From positions 1,805,501 through 1,869,500 of the forward strand of contig OZ005611.1 in assembly GCA_963930655.1 (NCBI GenBank): 64,000 nt of DNA, given 5' to 3'. Of the stretch, positions 18,348 to 30,459 are shown piece after piece; the first letter of the stretch is position 1; each line of letters starts with the position of its first letter. The position numbers were made by a program, and so were the translations under genes. The notes beneath the pieces are model-generated. The model was not told the origin of the DNA. It did no database searches and was given only the letters and a program-made list of their open reading frames with translations. Source of the DNA: Myrica gale (lineage: Eukaryota > Streptophyta > Magnoliopsida > Fagales > Myricaceae).

Positions 18348-21300
18348 ATGGGTCGTAGAAGAGTTAAGAGGCACAGTATCCTTTCCAAACAAGCCGAATC
18401 TCCTCCTCCGCATTCCTTCCTAACCCTGATATCCGAAATTCGGTCCCCAGAGGTACCAAAATGTTCACCTTTCTTCCATTTCTTTTATATTTTGCCTGAA
18501 ATTACTTAATACTCATAAAATTTCAGGATTTAAAGCCACCACTTCTCAAAACCATCTACTGCCTACTGCTCCACCTGTGACCTGTCCTTAAGCGAACCGA
18601 TGGGTCTTCAGTCTAATCCTCTACCTCCTGAACAACATCATCACCCTCACTTGGACGTGGAAGTGAATACCGGAGACCTACATTGCCTCGCTGATATTCT
18701 CTTCAAAAAACTCGATAGCAGATTCCAGCACTTTTTCTCCTATTTACGTGATGGTAAATCAGGCGCAGATATGTGTGCCGGAGCTTTTGAAGAATTAATC
18801 CTGCTCTTACGGTGTTGTTTGGTTATCTTGAATTTGCTTGCGTATGATCAGAACTTGTTATTGGGAAAAGGCAGGGTTTTGCTTTTGATACTCAAGGCTA
18901 ATTTCTTCAAACGTTAGGGAGGGGGAGAGTGAGAAAAGGAGTTGTTCTGTAAGCTTTGAGAAGGTGGTTTCTCGCGAGTGCGAGTATGTTGATGGTGATA
19001 ATGGTTGTTCAACCTCCATTGACGAGCACTTTGCGGCTTCTTTGCATTTTCTGGAACCTTCTGATCCATATCGTCCATTGCTATGTTCATTGCTGGAGGT
19101 AATTGTCAGTAATTTCGAACTTTTTATTTTTTTCCTATATAATTTGTTTCCATATCGGTTAATGCTACACAATTAAATGTTGGTTATGTTTGAAATTACA
19201 TTAACTGGAAATTGGTATTTGATTTTTTCTTGTCTTTGCGATTCTTTTTTATAGCAATACATATCCTTCGAGGAGTATTTTAAATTTGTCTTGATCTATT
19301 AGGGACGTCAGTTTGCGTAGGTCTGATGACAATTGTCCGTAAAAGATATTCAAAGGTTTTTCTTTTATGTAAATATTAACGCCACACATACTTTTCTTGT
19401 TTAATCTTCTTTTTGCTTACTCGTCTTTACTTTTAGTGTGGGCCAACAAATTCCAAAGATCTGGTTTCACCTTGTATTTTCTTTATCATGATGTTCCTGT
19501 TTAGGTCTCTGCCAGTACATAGTAATAGTAATCTCAAGTATCATGATGGATCAAGGAATTGTTTGATTGGTTGAACTATGCATTTGAGAAATTGGTCTTC
19601 TCGTGATTTTCTATCATCTTAGGCTGGCTATATCAAGAAGTCGATAGTTATAGGTTGGTGTTGCTGGTGCTCTGAGAGTTGCTATTTTAAGACCCTCTTA
19701 GCCTCCTGAGCATAATACTTTTCACGTTGTGTGCCAGGTAAGCAAACGTCCTGGCTTTTTTCTCTTGGCTAGCTGTAAATCTTCATGGCACATAATTCTG
19801 AACATGAAGGATATCATTTTAAACGGAAAAATATAGGATGGCTGATCTCTTTCAAAAGTAAATTACGTTCATCCAGACCTTTTATATTTTTTTACTCACG
19901 CCTTTCTGTACCTTCTTTCCTTGGTTTAAGCCATATACGACTTAGTGTTGAAATATTATCTTCAGGTTTTGGCAGATGAGCTTCTAATCAATAGATCATT
20001 GAGAGAGTACCTTATGTTAGTTGCTTCTGCTTCCTCCAAAGGTGAAGTGGTGTTTATGTGCCGTTTTGGTCACGGTGATATTGTAAGTGTGCTGAAGGTG
20101 GTTTCTGCTCATTTTGTTCTATCAATTTCTGGTGAGCAAGCATTTGATAATTTCATTAACAGATTAGTTTGGCAGCACGACATGGATTTTAGATTTCCTG
20201 AACTGAGCCTCAATTCAGGCATATCGTTGCTTCTCAACCTTGTCATGCTTTCTGCGCCAAAGATGTTCAAGGCACATCTAATTGCATTGGTTTCAGAAGC
20301 CATTGGTGTTGGCAAGTCTTCCAAGAATTTGAGGCCAGAACCTAGACTAATGGATAGCTACCTCATAGCATTTGAAAGATCCGTCACCTTGTACACCGGA
20401 CACATGTCTAGGTTGCAAAGTGAGGGTCATCCTATAGGATCTAAAGCTTCTATTGATCCGTTTATGCGTGGGAGAAGTCAGCCGAACTTTGACTCTTGTA
20501 TTAATCAAGTTACAAGAACTAAGATTTATCATGCAGTTTCAAAATCAGATGACTCGTGGGACTCTTACTCACTCACTAGGTTCTTTGGAACAAAATCTGA
20601 CCTGGTGGCTTGATCTGTCCTGTATAAGAAAGAAAGTCTACATATTTTTGATGAATTATGCAGAGATGATATTTTGTCAGTCCTAGATTGGATAATACGA
20701 GCTTCTTCAGATGATGTCAGTGATAACGTATTGTATGAAAAGGGAAAGACAAGTCCCCAAGATGTTTATCTTCTTGCTTCCATCTTGAAGTTAATGAGTA
20801 GTTCACTGCTACAAGCCATTTGGTGTTTGAGGCACGGTGGGAATTTGGGAAGCCTAAAAACCTTGGATAATGCTTCTTCGTGTAAGGAATATGATTTTAT
20901 GGTGGGTATAATTAACTCTTTCCGTGAATTCAATGTCAGTCTACCAGTTCAACGATTGTTGTGTGACACGATGAAAAATCACCCAACGAGGCATAAGGAG
21001 TCCAAGTGGATGATTTTGCACTTTTCGGGCTTGCTATCTTTAAGTTTTAATAGTGGACTCGATTTCTTAGTGAAGGGCTGTGTATATATAGTGGTGGCAC
21101 TGCTTAATCTATTTGCTTTTGAAGAGGGTAATCTGGTAGCACTAAGTTCATTGCTAGGTACAAGATCAGAAACCTTTCCCTCAAAATATCATGAAGTGCA
21201 TGAGGTGAATTTTGTTTCATCACCATTCGAATTTCTTGAGTTTACTCTGCATAATATTTCATGCCTTGAAGCTTTTGCACTATGAACATGCAGCCGGTGA

Positions 21301-22128
21301 ACCCAAAATGCAGTAAAAGAGTTGCATCAAGATTTCAAAGCATCCAGACGCTTTACTTAAGGTACAAGAATCTATTCTCTTTTTCATAGGAGCATGGGGT
21401 TTCATAATCAGTTTGAGCATGCAACTCTATGAGCTCATGCCTCTAATGTCTTAAAAAGTGCCTTCTGCATATCCAAATTGGTATATCTTACCATACATAA
21501 AACCATTAATGGCATAGAAACCTATGTGCAAATTTTATAAATATTTAGTTACCAACTGTCTCATAGTTTGTGGAAAGTTGTTTCCCGGAAATTTTTCTAT
21601 CTAAGCACAATAGTAGTTACTATTGGAATAAAGAACTCGTTCAGTTTTGTGTGGTGAAAAAGACTGCCATATGCTACTAGCTTATTCCGTTCCAGTCTCA
21701 CCAAGAATGGAGCAGTCTGTTGTGTAGATCTTTTTCACTGTGATTCTTTCTCAAGGCAGAACTTTTTTCTTCTTCTTTCTAGCACGGATTCTATAAGAAG
21801 CTTCCATCAAGTAACGCCAAATGACCAAGTGGAGACCTCAGGGAATGTCTTCATTATCAATCACATGAAGGAGTCTATTGATGGCACAGAGGAAACAGTG
21901 GAAACTTGTAATGGGGAGATCTTCCTGAATTGCATATCAGAAGGCTCCCAAAAATCATCTGATTACGATGACCTAGCGGATTTCATCGAGTGCAAGCAAG
22001 GGAAAGATTATTGTGGCTGGTTGAAGGATCGACAAAGATATCGGAAATGGAGTTGTAAAAAAATGGCGGTTTTAAGGTGGAAGAAAAAGAGAAAAACTTG
22101 GAGGTTAATGAAGGGACATAAATTGTAA
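18348..22128 (+). pseudogene. Broken copy of a plant gene of unknown function, at least four exons
   Basis: I do not recognise the family. Exon 1 is 18348-18452 (MGRRRVKRHSILSKQ..., donor GAG|GTACCA). Exon 2 runs 18527-19098, exon 3 19966-21361 and the last exon 21783-22128 (ends KGHKL, stop TAA). The splice sites are good and the reading is protein-like: leucine-rich, probably helical, with a very basic tail (WKKKRKTWRLMKG). However, the frame is broken at several points. In exon 2 the frame meets TGA at 18578 and must shift to reach the MGLQSNPLP segment at 18600, then meets TAG at 18915 and must shift again before SVSFEKVVSREC. Exon 3 has an in-frame TGA at 20611-20613 with clear coding on both sides in the same frame, then TGA at 21283 followed by coding in another frame (CSKRVASRFQSIQTLYLS). 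The neighbouring genes are undamaged, so widespread assembly error is unlikely. Mis-assigned introns could explain one or two breaks but hardly the in-frame stop. Confidence 0.7.
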
Positions 22129-24153
22129 GTTGTATGTGTAGCTATGTATAAAATAGTGCATTAGTCATTAGTGTTAGGCTGACGAGCTACTTCCGTCAGT
22201 ATTAGGACTAGTTTCAGTATCACTTTTGTTAGGAAAATGGGATTCCAGCCTCCCTTGGACCCTTATTGTATCTCTCATTTCTCCATGCCTAATATTATAA
22301 TTTTTCTTCAAACTCATAGGTTAGTAAATGCACTTTGTAAGATTGAGTTTAAGTGCAAAGCTTCGACATTTCTTTCCAGATCATCTGTATAGTGAAGTTT
22401 CCTGAAGCGGGACTGTTCGACAAATTGCCTATATTTTGTAGATAATACAAAAAGGTAGAAGCACTCAAATTGCTAACTTCATACATTTCGAAGACAAATT
22501 GTTTCGTGAGCTAGGGACAACATGGATATATACCATGCAGCAGGGAATTTGAAAAACAAATCTGTAGCTTTTATGAATAAGATAAAGATCGAGTTGCTGA
22601 AGCTTATAAGGAAGACCATCTCCTGAAATTATCAGAATCACATTCTTCGAGCAAACTTTGTTCCCTTCGACGAACCTGGGGCTGGTAGATATCTATGCAA
22701 ACTAATTAAGCTGGCATATCTCAAACTATCTTCAACCTTTACTTATAATTCCAAAATCTTTGATTAATGACTACCTTCTCTGGGCCGCCAGTGCCACTAA
22801 GCTTAATCTTGTCGAAAACTACGAGGCACTTTGCTATTGATTCTATTGTTCCATCTTTTTGAACCCCTTTAACTAAAAGCTTGGGACACCCCGACCACAA
22901 CTACGAATATTCCTCAATCCTCACATTAAGCCATGTCAAAAGCACTGGGGGTCGGCCTTTCTCCGTTGGCCGACCCTATCAAAAAAAAAAAAAGAGGTTC
23001 AAAGTATTATAACCTTAACCTACAGATGCAAAGTGTAATTACCACTTACAAAAATACAGAATCTGATCGGGATAAAAGAGATCGGCCGACGACGGCGAAA
23101 GTTCAAAGTCCAGGGGAAAAGAAAAACTTAACAGCTACGCTTAGAAGGATGATATATGTCAGAGAAGCATCAAACACGTGATTAGGAAAAGATGGATGAC
23201 CCGCCTTACCATCCGGACCTGGCAGGCTGGCACAAGCCGCCTATCGCACTCAATAGGGAGATGGGGGTGATCATGGGCTTGCAGACAAAAGGCTTCCTGG
23301 AAAAGTCGGGGATGCCAAGCAATCCAAGCCCCCGTCGACACTCACCTCGTCTCCACTCGCGACCTCTTCTAACCTTTCTTGATACACACGCTCCTCAGTG
23401 TTGCATGTAAAAATTATTTTACTAAATTAAAATTTTTAGATAGATCGATTTTAGAAATTCTAATCCACCGTGGCCTGCTTCAGTTAGGGCTTATTTGGTC
23501 ACGTTTGATATCCCAAAATACTATTAAACATATTTTAAAATTTTTAATTTTTACACACATTCTAAATCTTTCACAAACTCAATGTACAAAAGATTTACTA
23601 AATTTTAGAATTATTCTTCGAAATATTAACAAACAAACATCACTTTATACGAAGGTAGGTTAGACGTACAGACATTTACATGTACTTAGGCGGCTACCCT
23701 ATTACGTGCGTTTAGGGTTTTGTTTTTGCGCCGGTTATGCAAAATATCTTGGCATGATTCCCGTGGAAAGCCTGTGGTGGAAACCGAACGTCCAAAATTT
23801 CACTGTTTGAAAGGTTGAAACTGCAACTGCATTCATTATTTTCTCGCTGTTTTTTTTTGTTTTTTATTGTAGCAGAGCAGCAACTCTACTCACCTGTTTA
23901 TTGGCTTTGCAGCCTCTCACATAAGTCTCTAGTGTACGTAGAAGATATAAATCCTGACAAGAAGTGATACAAATGACACATTAGACTATACAATATTTTC
24001 TGTTGAGTCGAATTTCTCAATTTTGTCTTCTTGATAGACTACCTCCGAATGGATCCTGAATCACGCCGTAGATAACGCAGAAGCTCTGTGGTTTTGAAAA
24101 ACTTGGATGATCTCTGCTCCTTTTTCCCCGTACCTTCTCACACGCTTGCGGAC

Positions 24154-24266
24154 ATAATTTCCAGGCAGCCCATCGGTTCCACTTTCTTCAAATATTTGTT
24201 GCTATTCCAGTTCTTTCTTCAGTTATATTGACAATATAATTTCCAGGCAGCCCATCGGTTCCACCT
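24154..24266 (+). repeat. Short direct repeat, period 82 bp
   Basis: TTCCAGGCAGCCCATCGGTT begins at 24159 and again at 24241, each preceded by ATAA-TT and followed by CCAC plus a TTC-rich segment. The two copies are identical over about 27 bases, which suggests a fairly recent local duplication. Confidence 0.75.
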
Positions 24267-24271
24267 TCAAA

Positions 24272-24475
24272 ATGTTTGAGGGTGAAAATTTTGGGTATTG
24301 GGGTTTGAGAAATATTATAAAGTGAAAAAATGTTATGGGAGTTAGTGAAAAAGTGAAAAGAGAGAAGATTTTTAATAAATATTATAATAAAAAAAAATTA
24401 TGTGGTGAATTTTTTAGTAATAAACCTAAAATTTTGAGCACAATTAATTGGGGCTCAAACATGCCCTTAAGGGTG
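24272..24475 (-). mobile_element. MITE family A-like copy
   Basis: Left end ATGTTTGAGGGTGAAAATTT and right end GGGCTCAAACATGCCC are complementary at their outermost bases. The interior has AGTGAAAAAGTGAAAAGAG, the reverse complement of the family-A CTCTTCACTTTTTCACT tract. The left end looks slightly truncated. The right flank is TTA. Confidence 0.55.
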
Positions 24476-24529
24476 GAATTGACCTACGAAAAGCCTCCTC
24501 TATGACACTCAGACGTAAGAGTCAAAAGA

Positions 24530-24921
24530 GTGCGTTTTGGTGAAATTTTTAAGATTCTAAGGGTGGATTTGTGTTGTTAAAATTTTAGGTATTGAGTTTA
24601 GTGAAAAAGTGAAGAGAGATAATTTTTTTATATTTTTATAGTGAAAAGTTATTATTTGATGGGAGAGAGATTATATTGTAATATTTTATTGTGAGAGAAA
24701 ATAAAATTTTGTGAAATTTTTTGTAGCAAACAGACCCAAGTATTTTGAGAATTTTTAGGTGATACTTGAGTTTTATTGATATACGTATAGAAGATATTGA
24801 TTTGTATTTATGCGTGTAAAAAATAATAATAAATTGTATTGGAATACGTGTTTTGTGATGTTGATATTGTAATGTTAAAAAGTATGATGCAAATCTAAGA
24901 AAAATGTTGAAAACGAACATG
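24530..24921 (+). mobile_element. MITE family B, interrupted by a nested family A element
   Basis: Left part starts TGCGTTTTGGTGAAATTTTT and the right part ends AATGTTGAAAACGAACATGC, which are imperfect inverted repeats. The right part carries the family-B core TTTTTAGGTGATACTTGAG and TTGTATTGGAATACGTGTTT, matching the copy at 10617-10825. The two halves are separated by the element at 24561-24737. Confidence 0.65.
24561..24737 (-). mobile_element. MITE family A inserted into a family B MITE
   Basis: Begins GGGTGGATTTGTGTTGTTAA and ends TTTTGTAGCAAACAGACCC. These are imperfect terminal inverted repeats related to the family-A ends. The interior contains TTGAGTTTAGTGAAAAAGTG, the reverse complement of the family-A tract. 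It splits the surrounding element, so it arrived later. AAG flanks both sides if the first G is taken as target sequence. Confidence 0.65.
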
Positions 24922-25250
24922 CTCTCAGTTATAATTAGCTTGAGTTTGCATAAGTTCCCAGGGGGATCTCTTTGTAAAGAAGCCACATAAAGAGTCCAGG
25001 GAAAAAATTAATGGAAATTCAAATTTTGCTCTGTGGATTAGGAGGCCATGAATCAAATTCGATTTAGATCGTAAAAAAATGTTGAAAACGAACATACCCT
25101 CAATTATAATTAGCTTGAGGTTGCATAAGTTCCACCGAGAGATCTCCTAGTAAAGAAGCCACATAAAGAGTCCAGGGAAAAAATTACTGGAAATTCAAAT
25201 TTTGGTCCGTGGATCAGGCGGCCATAATCCAAATCCGATTTAGAAAAGGA
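24901..25250 (+). repeat. Tandem duplication, period 175 bp
   Basis: GTTGAAAACGAACAT begins at 24906 and 25081. Both copies continue with TATAATTAGCTTGAG, GCCACATAAAGAGTCCAGGG and GGAAATTCAAATTTTG. The copied unit includes the right end of the family-B MITE, so the duplication happened after that element inserted. Copies differ at scattered positions. Confidence 0.8.
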
Positions 25251-26640
25251 GGTGGATTGAGGAAAATAAACATACTTGTTAAGAAAAACCTATAATTATC
25301 TCTTTTTCGCAAAAGAAAAAAAAATATTCATCCTTGTATCTTTTTATAACGCAAAACTCCATGCTGTTGATGCATGCAAAAGAGCGTCGAAGGTATTGGT
25401 AACTCACCAAAGTTGTGTGGAGATGGGATGATTTCAACTTGTCCACATGACATTTTGTCCATTCGAGTAAGGTTGGAGTTTGAAGCTTTTTTACAGCGGC
25501 TCATCAAGTATCACAATTTATACAAAAATAATAATGAATTTCGAATAAAATGGTTCAAGATCATTCTTTTCGAGTATAATTCTGAGTATAAAGTGAAAAA
25601 AAGAAGAAAAAGAAAAGAAAAACTATTTGGCAATGAATTAATCGAAAAGAAAAAGGTGAGATGCAAGTAGGTGCTAGCTACAACTATAAGCAACCCTTTA
25701 GTAACAGGTGGTGAACTTTGAGTGTCGCTCACGCCTGCCAAATAATAACATATATGAGACTCCATTCTGCACATAATATTTATAGGAATCGATAACTAAT
25801 AAATCCAATGGTTTTCCGGCGATATTGGTCCACCGTACCATTCTTAAATTATTCAGCTCACTCTCTAGTCTCTTCTACCTTAAATTGTCTTTTAGCTCAC
25901 TCAATCTCTCTGTCAAAGGTTTACCCACCAACTTCTCTTCATTTAAAACTGGGTCACAACTTCATCGGATTGATTTGGAGTAAATATATTTTTTATTCAA
26001 CGTTCCACGTACTCCACTTCAAACTAACTCTTAATTTAATACATACTGAACCCTCGTCAAAATAAATAAAATGATGGCACTTCTCTTTGCTCAATTTACA
26101 TATGTTTATATCATAATGAGGGTCGTTAATTTATTAAATCATAATGAGTATTATCGTCATTTTTATTTAATTTAACGGAAAAATTGGCAGAATGTACATA
26201 GATTTAGCAATGTGTTATACTCCTTAGAATAAAAATTAACACGTGAAAATTGTATTTATTTTTATTAATTTACGGGTGAACCACATTTTTAGAGTCTAAA
26301 AAATTATGCATAATATACATTTATATATTTGGATCTAACTGCCTTACGTGTCGGACAAGAGTTTTGTCGGTGCAGCAATTACTATATTTATATTTTATGA
26401 TTTTGGTTTGGTAAAACATCTCTGAGAGCTCTGACCCCCAAAACAAATGGAAAGAGTAAGACATACTTTTTTAATGAATATATTGTAGTTCTAAAGTAAT
26501 CAAATGGGTTGGTAGTTAGATGTAGGATCTTGATAGGTAGTGGCGAAATGGAAAACGTGTTGAATGGAAAGACTCAACATGAAGCGGTACGATTTTTCGG
26601 TCACGGAAACCTGAGAAATTGAAATCCCAGGTCGGGGTCG

Positions 26641-27593
26641 GGGTACTATATATGTGAGGGAAGGTCGTTAGAGGCCCCTCATTTTTCGGCAGAAGAAGCT
26701 CTTCCCTTCCCTTCTTCTACATCAGATCAAACTCGCTCTCTTCCTCTCTCTCACTCTTTCTACTTGATCTGAAGGACCAAAAGCAGTGACCGCCGAAAAG
26801 GTAATCGATTTCTGTTAGTAGTCATTTTAATGGGTTGTGGGCAATTCGGCTCTGTGTTTTGCTGTCGTCGGTTGTGCTTGATTTAGTTTTCTGCTTCGAG
26901 AGATGTGTGTGACACGATATTCTGTTTGTTGCTTGCTATCCAAGTGTGGGATTTTTGTTATGGCTGGTGTATTGTTTGTTCACCGACAGATCCGTTGCTG
27001 GTTGTCATATTGTTGGTACAAATCTCATGGTTGATCTTGCTTATTGGGATTCTTAAATTTGTATTGTGTCATTTCGGAGATGGGGAAACCAGTTAGACGA
27101 GACAACAGCCCGCAATTTATTTCTTGTGAACTATTTCATTTGCTTCACTTGAAAACTCTGGATCTGTAACTTTTATGGTTCTGTCGAAATTGAGTCCGAG
27201 GAAATGATCTCTCTATCTCTCTCTGTATATCACAATTTCCGTTTCCATTTGAGGATACGTATAGAATCCAAACGAAAGTCCACACCTTGAGACCTGCACT
27301 TTTTGGTCACTCTGACGTAGATGTTGATATTTAGTCTATATGGTTACTGGGGTCAGTTAGTGATAGGATCGTGTATGTTATGATTCAAGATTGCTGGCGT
27401 TATGAATTATCTGCTTGTTTTGTTAAGATTGAACCCTGATTGTATGACCGAGCACAAGTGATAGTTGCTTGAACTTCAAGAGCTTAGAAAGTTCCTCTCT
27501 TTAACCAATTATGCATTTGGAAGTAAACTTCTACTTACTCAAGTTGCTTGAGTTTGATCTGTTCCTTTTCCAGGTCATCGAGAACAAGTCAAA
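26641..27593 (+). promoter_or_regulatory. UGD core promoter, 5'UTR exon and leader intron
   Basis: A TATA element (ACTATATATG, about 26645-26654) lies about 30 bp before a CT-rich leader. The leader exon ends CGCCGAAAAG|GTAATCG (GT at 26801) and resumes at TTTTCCAG|GTCATCG (exon from 27574), 20 bases before the ATG. The intron is therefore about 26801-27573. A leader intron with an intronless coding region is the usual structure of plant UGD genes, and such introns often raise expression (known for other genes; inferred here). Confidence 0.75.
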
Positions 27594-29036
27594 ATGGTTA
27601 AGATTTGTTGCATTGGAGCTGGTTATGTTGGTGGGCCTACCATGGCTGTGATGGCCCTGAAATGCCCTACAATTGAAGTAGTTGTGGTTGATATATCTGT
27701 ATCGCGAATAAATGCCTGGAACAGCGAGCAGCTTCCCATTTACGAGCCTGGCCTTGATGATGTGGTGAAGCAGTGCAGGGGAAAGAATCTCTTCTTCTCT
27801 ACTGATGTGGAGAGACATGTTTCAGAGGCTGATATAGTCTTTGTCTCGGTTAACACCCCCACCAAAACCCAGGGCCTCGGAGCTGGTAAAGCAGCTGATT
27901 TAACCTATTGGGAGAGCGCTGCTAGAATGATTGCTGATGTATCAAAATCTGACAAAATTGTGGTTGAGAAATCAACAGTGCCAGTGAAAACAGCTGAGGC
28001 AATAGAAAAGATCCTGGCCCACAATAGCAAGAAGATCAACTTCCAAATTCTCTCCAATCCAGAATTTCTTGCCGAAGGAACTGCAATTCAAGACCTTTTC
28101 AACCCTGACAGGGTCCTCATTGGAGGTAGGGAGACCCCGGAAGGTGCTAAGGCAATACAAGCATTGAAAGATGTATATTCCCATTGGGTCCCTGAAGAAT
28201 GTATTATTTGTACTAATCTTTGGTCGGCTGAGCTTTCTAAGCTTGCTGCCAATGCCTTCCTGGCACAAAGGATCTCTTCTGTGAATGCCATGTCAGCACT
28301 TTGTGAAGCAACAGGTGCAGATGTTACCCAAGTTTCGCATGCTGTTGGCAAGGACTCAAGAATTGGACCCAAGTTCTTGAATGCCAGTGTTGGTTTTGGT
28401 GGGTCTTGCTTCCAGAAGGACATCTTGAACTTGGTTTATATCTGTGAGTGCAATGGCCTTCCCGAGGTTGCAAATTACTGGAAACAGGTTATTAAGGTGA
28501 ATGACTACCAGAAGACACGGTTTGTGAACCGGGTAGTCGCCTCCATGTTCAACACGGTCTCAGGAAAGAAGATTGCAATCCTTGGGTTTGCTTTCAAGAA
28601 GGACACCGGCGATACGAGGGAGACCCCAGCCATTGATGTGTGTAAAGGACTTTTGGGAGACAAAGCCCAGTTGAGCATATATGACCCACAGGTGTCACAG
28701 GATCAGATCCAGAGGGATCTTTCGATGAAGAAATTTGATTGGGACCATCCAATTCATCTACAGCCATCGAGTCCTACTTCTCTGACGCAGGTTAGTGTTG
28801 TTTGGGATGCTTATGAGGCAACAAAGGATGCTCATGGTATCTGCATTCTTACTGAGTGGGATGAGTTTAAAAAGCTTGATTACCAGAGGATTCATGATAA
28901 CATGCAGAAGCCTGCATTTGTGTTCGATGGCCGGAATGTTGTGGATGTGGAGAAGTTGAGGGAAATTGGGTTCATCGTTTACTCCATTGGTAAGCCACTA
29001 GATTCATGGCTCAAGGACATGCCCGCAGTGGCATAG
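27594..29036 (+). CDS. UGD: UDP-glucose 6-dehydrogenase, complete, single coding exon
   Basis: An uninterrupted 480-residue frame, exactly the usual length of plant UGD. The enzyme oxidises UDP-glucose to UDP-glucuronic acid in the cytosol with two NAD+, feeding nucleotide sugars for pectin and hemicellulose. Seen in sequence: N-terminal Rossmann motif [12 protein letters not shown] (residues 8-19); the catalytic cysteine in [10 protein letters not shown] (about C272); the central helix with [20 protein letters not shown]; and the C-terminal UDP-binding domain with [19 protein letters not shown] and FDGRNV. The start is fixed by the conserved [14 protein letters not shown] beginning. The gene lies downstream of the beta-glucosidase and the broken gene, all on the plus strand, and matches the position of Arabidopsis UGD1 (At1g26570, from memory). 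Nothing is missing or altered that I can see. Confidence 0.98.
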   Translation: MVKICCIGAGYVGGPTMAVMALKCPTIEVVVVDISVSRINAWNSEQLPIYEPGLDDVVKQCRGKNLFFSTDVERHVSEADIVFVSVNTPTKTQGLGAGKAADLTYWESAARMIADVSKSDKIVVEKSTVPVKTAEAIEKILAHNSKKINFQILSNPEFLAEGTAIQDLFNPDRVLIGGRETPEGAKAIQALKDVYSHWVPEECIICTNLWSAELSKLAANAFLAQRISSVNAMSALCEATGADVTQVSHAVGKDSRIGPKFLNASVGFGGSCFQKDILNLVYICECNGLPEVANYWKQVIKVNDYQKTRFVNRVVASMFNTVSGKKIAILGFAFKKDTGDTRETPAIDVCKGLLGDKAQLSIYDPQVSQDQIQRDLSMKKFDWDHPIHLQPSSPTSLTQVSVVWDAYEATKDAHGICILTEWDEFKKLDYQRIHDNMQKPAFVFDGRNVVDVEKLREIGFIVYSIGKPLDSWLKDMPAVA

Positions 29037-29260
29037 AAGATAAGAAGCATAATCCCTATTGGCTTGTGGTGTGTAGAAGTAGATATGATAATTGAGAGAC
29101 CATCGTCATCGTACAATATTTTAAATTTCTTTGTTCCTTCCATTTTTAATCCCTTTTTTCTTGTCTGGCTATCCTATTCCTTCCATTTTGCTCATTATCT
29201 GAGTCTGTCTTTAGCTAGTAGAAATCTGAGTATGTTCTTTTTATATTACAATAACAATGT

Positions 29261-29266
29261 AATAAA
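29261..29266 (+). terminator. Likely poly(A) signal of UGD
   Basis: AATAAA 225 bases after the UGD stop codon, in a T-rich 3' UTR, a usual distance for a plant polyadenylation signal. Plant signals are loose, so this is a probable assignment. Confidence 0.5.
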
Positions 29267-29483
29267 TCAGAAATGGAACATTTGGAGCCATTCTGTTTAT
29301 CATACATGGGTATGTTGACAATTTTTTTTTCCCAAATATCAATTTCAAGACTAGTCTAGGCTTGGAATTGTTTAAGTTGTCTCCTACATCTGTCTCTAGT
29401 TTGAAATAAAGACAGGCATTTAGACCCTCTAGATTAGTAAGATTTTATTGACCGCTATAACTCATCCAGTACAAGATTAGTAA

Positions 29484-29667
29484 GGCTATGTTTACGCACT
29501 AAAATTCTGGCCACCAAAAATTTTATAATCATTACTCTCTTCATTTTTTCATCAATTTTCATACCCTTTTTTCACCACCTCTCATAAACTATTTCACCAA
29601 TTTGTTCACTCTCTCTTCACTTTTTATCAACTTGAGTACCTAAAATTTTGTTTCTCAAACACAACCT
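29484..29667 (+). mobile_element. MITE family A-like copy with TAA target duplication
   Basis: Starts GGCTATGTTTACGCACTAAA and ends TTTCTCAAACACAACCT; the reverse complement of the end (AGGTTGTGTTTGAGAAAC) pairs with the start. The interior has CTCTCTTCACTTTTTATCAA as in other family-A copies. TAA is present on both sides (29481-29483 and 29668-29670). A 3-bp TAA duplication is typical of PIF/Harbinger-derived (Tourist-like) MITEs. Confidence 0.65.
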
Positions 29668-30459
29668 TAACACACTTATAGGACATATTGTGGCTAAAGA
29701 ATTTGTAGAGAGCTGTAGGCTAGATCAACCATTTGTGCGGGAGCTAGTTCAGGATATTTTGATATTTGCTAATTACAGAGGGTTGGAATCCTCTTAAAAG
29801 AGAACTATGCATATGTATTTCTCAGTCTCATAGAGTTTGTTCTAATCTTAGTATTTACTGCAATGGCATTTATAATATGGTCCGGTATTTAAAATAGTTT
29901 AGAGCTTCTCCTTCAGGGGTCATGCGTTGAGGCTACCATCCATTGGGGTTTTAGTCACAAAATACAATAACGTGAAACGATAAAGCAAATAATGTAAAAT
30001 AAATCAAATAGTATATGTGAGATAAATATCTAAAAAAAGTCAGAAGATAAGAAAAAGAGTTCTTTAGGAATCTGATTGAGCCACGTACTGAGCTATTGGT
30101 AATTACTATATATTTGTTAGAAAGCGATCGATGGAGCACTAATCGCCCTCATCTAGGGAGAGGAGAGGAGCTCTAGCGAGAGAGCGCACGCATTCCCCCA
30201 GTTGAGTTGAGACGGTGGAAGATTCCTCTTATTCATCAGCTTTTTTGCTCCCGAAAGTGCAGTGAAGATCATTGAAATCCCCCTTAATCACCCTCCGGAG
30301 GAAGTTGTGGTAATCTGAAAACCGGAAAATACTGGCAGCTTTTCAGTCCGATCTGCTTATCTCACAAATCAAGATGCCAGATTTCGGCCCCCTAGACAAC
30401 AGACCTGTTTGATTGGAAGAAGTTATGGAAGTTAAAATTTCAAGAGACTCAAGCTTTTA

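Larger units (their letters stand above)
22129..26640. other. Repeat-rich spacer between the broken gene and UGD
   Basis: About 4.5 kb without a convincing gene. It contains a GC-richer patch at about 23190-23390 of unknown origin, an AT-rich MITE-like tract near 23490-23640, and the listed duplications and nested MITEs between 24.1 and 25.3 kb. The last 500 bp should hold the UGD promoter. Confidence 0.5.

Noticed and set aside
22949..22976. Perfect 9-bp stem with a 10-base loop followed by a run of A
   Set aside because: It looks like a bacterial terminator, but this is plant DNA and no gene ends nearby; the run is A, not T, on the plus strand.
23192..23410. 72-codon proline-rich frame in a GC-richer patch
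   Set aside because: No domain, no splice context, and an overlapping open frame on the other strand; left as unexplained sequence.
24636..24986. 116-codon minus-strand frame
   Set aside because: It lies across the nested MITEs; the AT-rich open stretch comes from the repeat.
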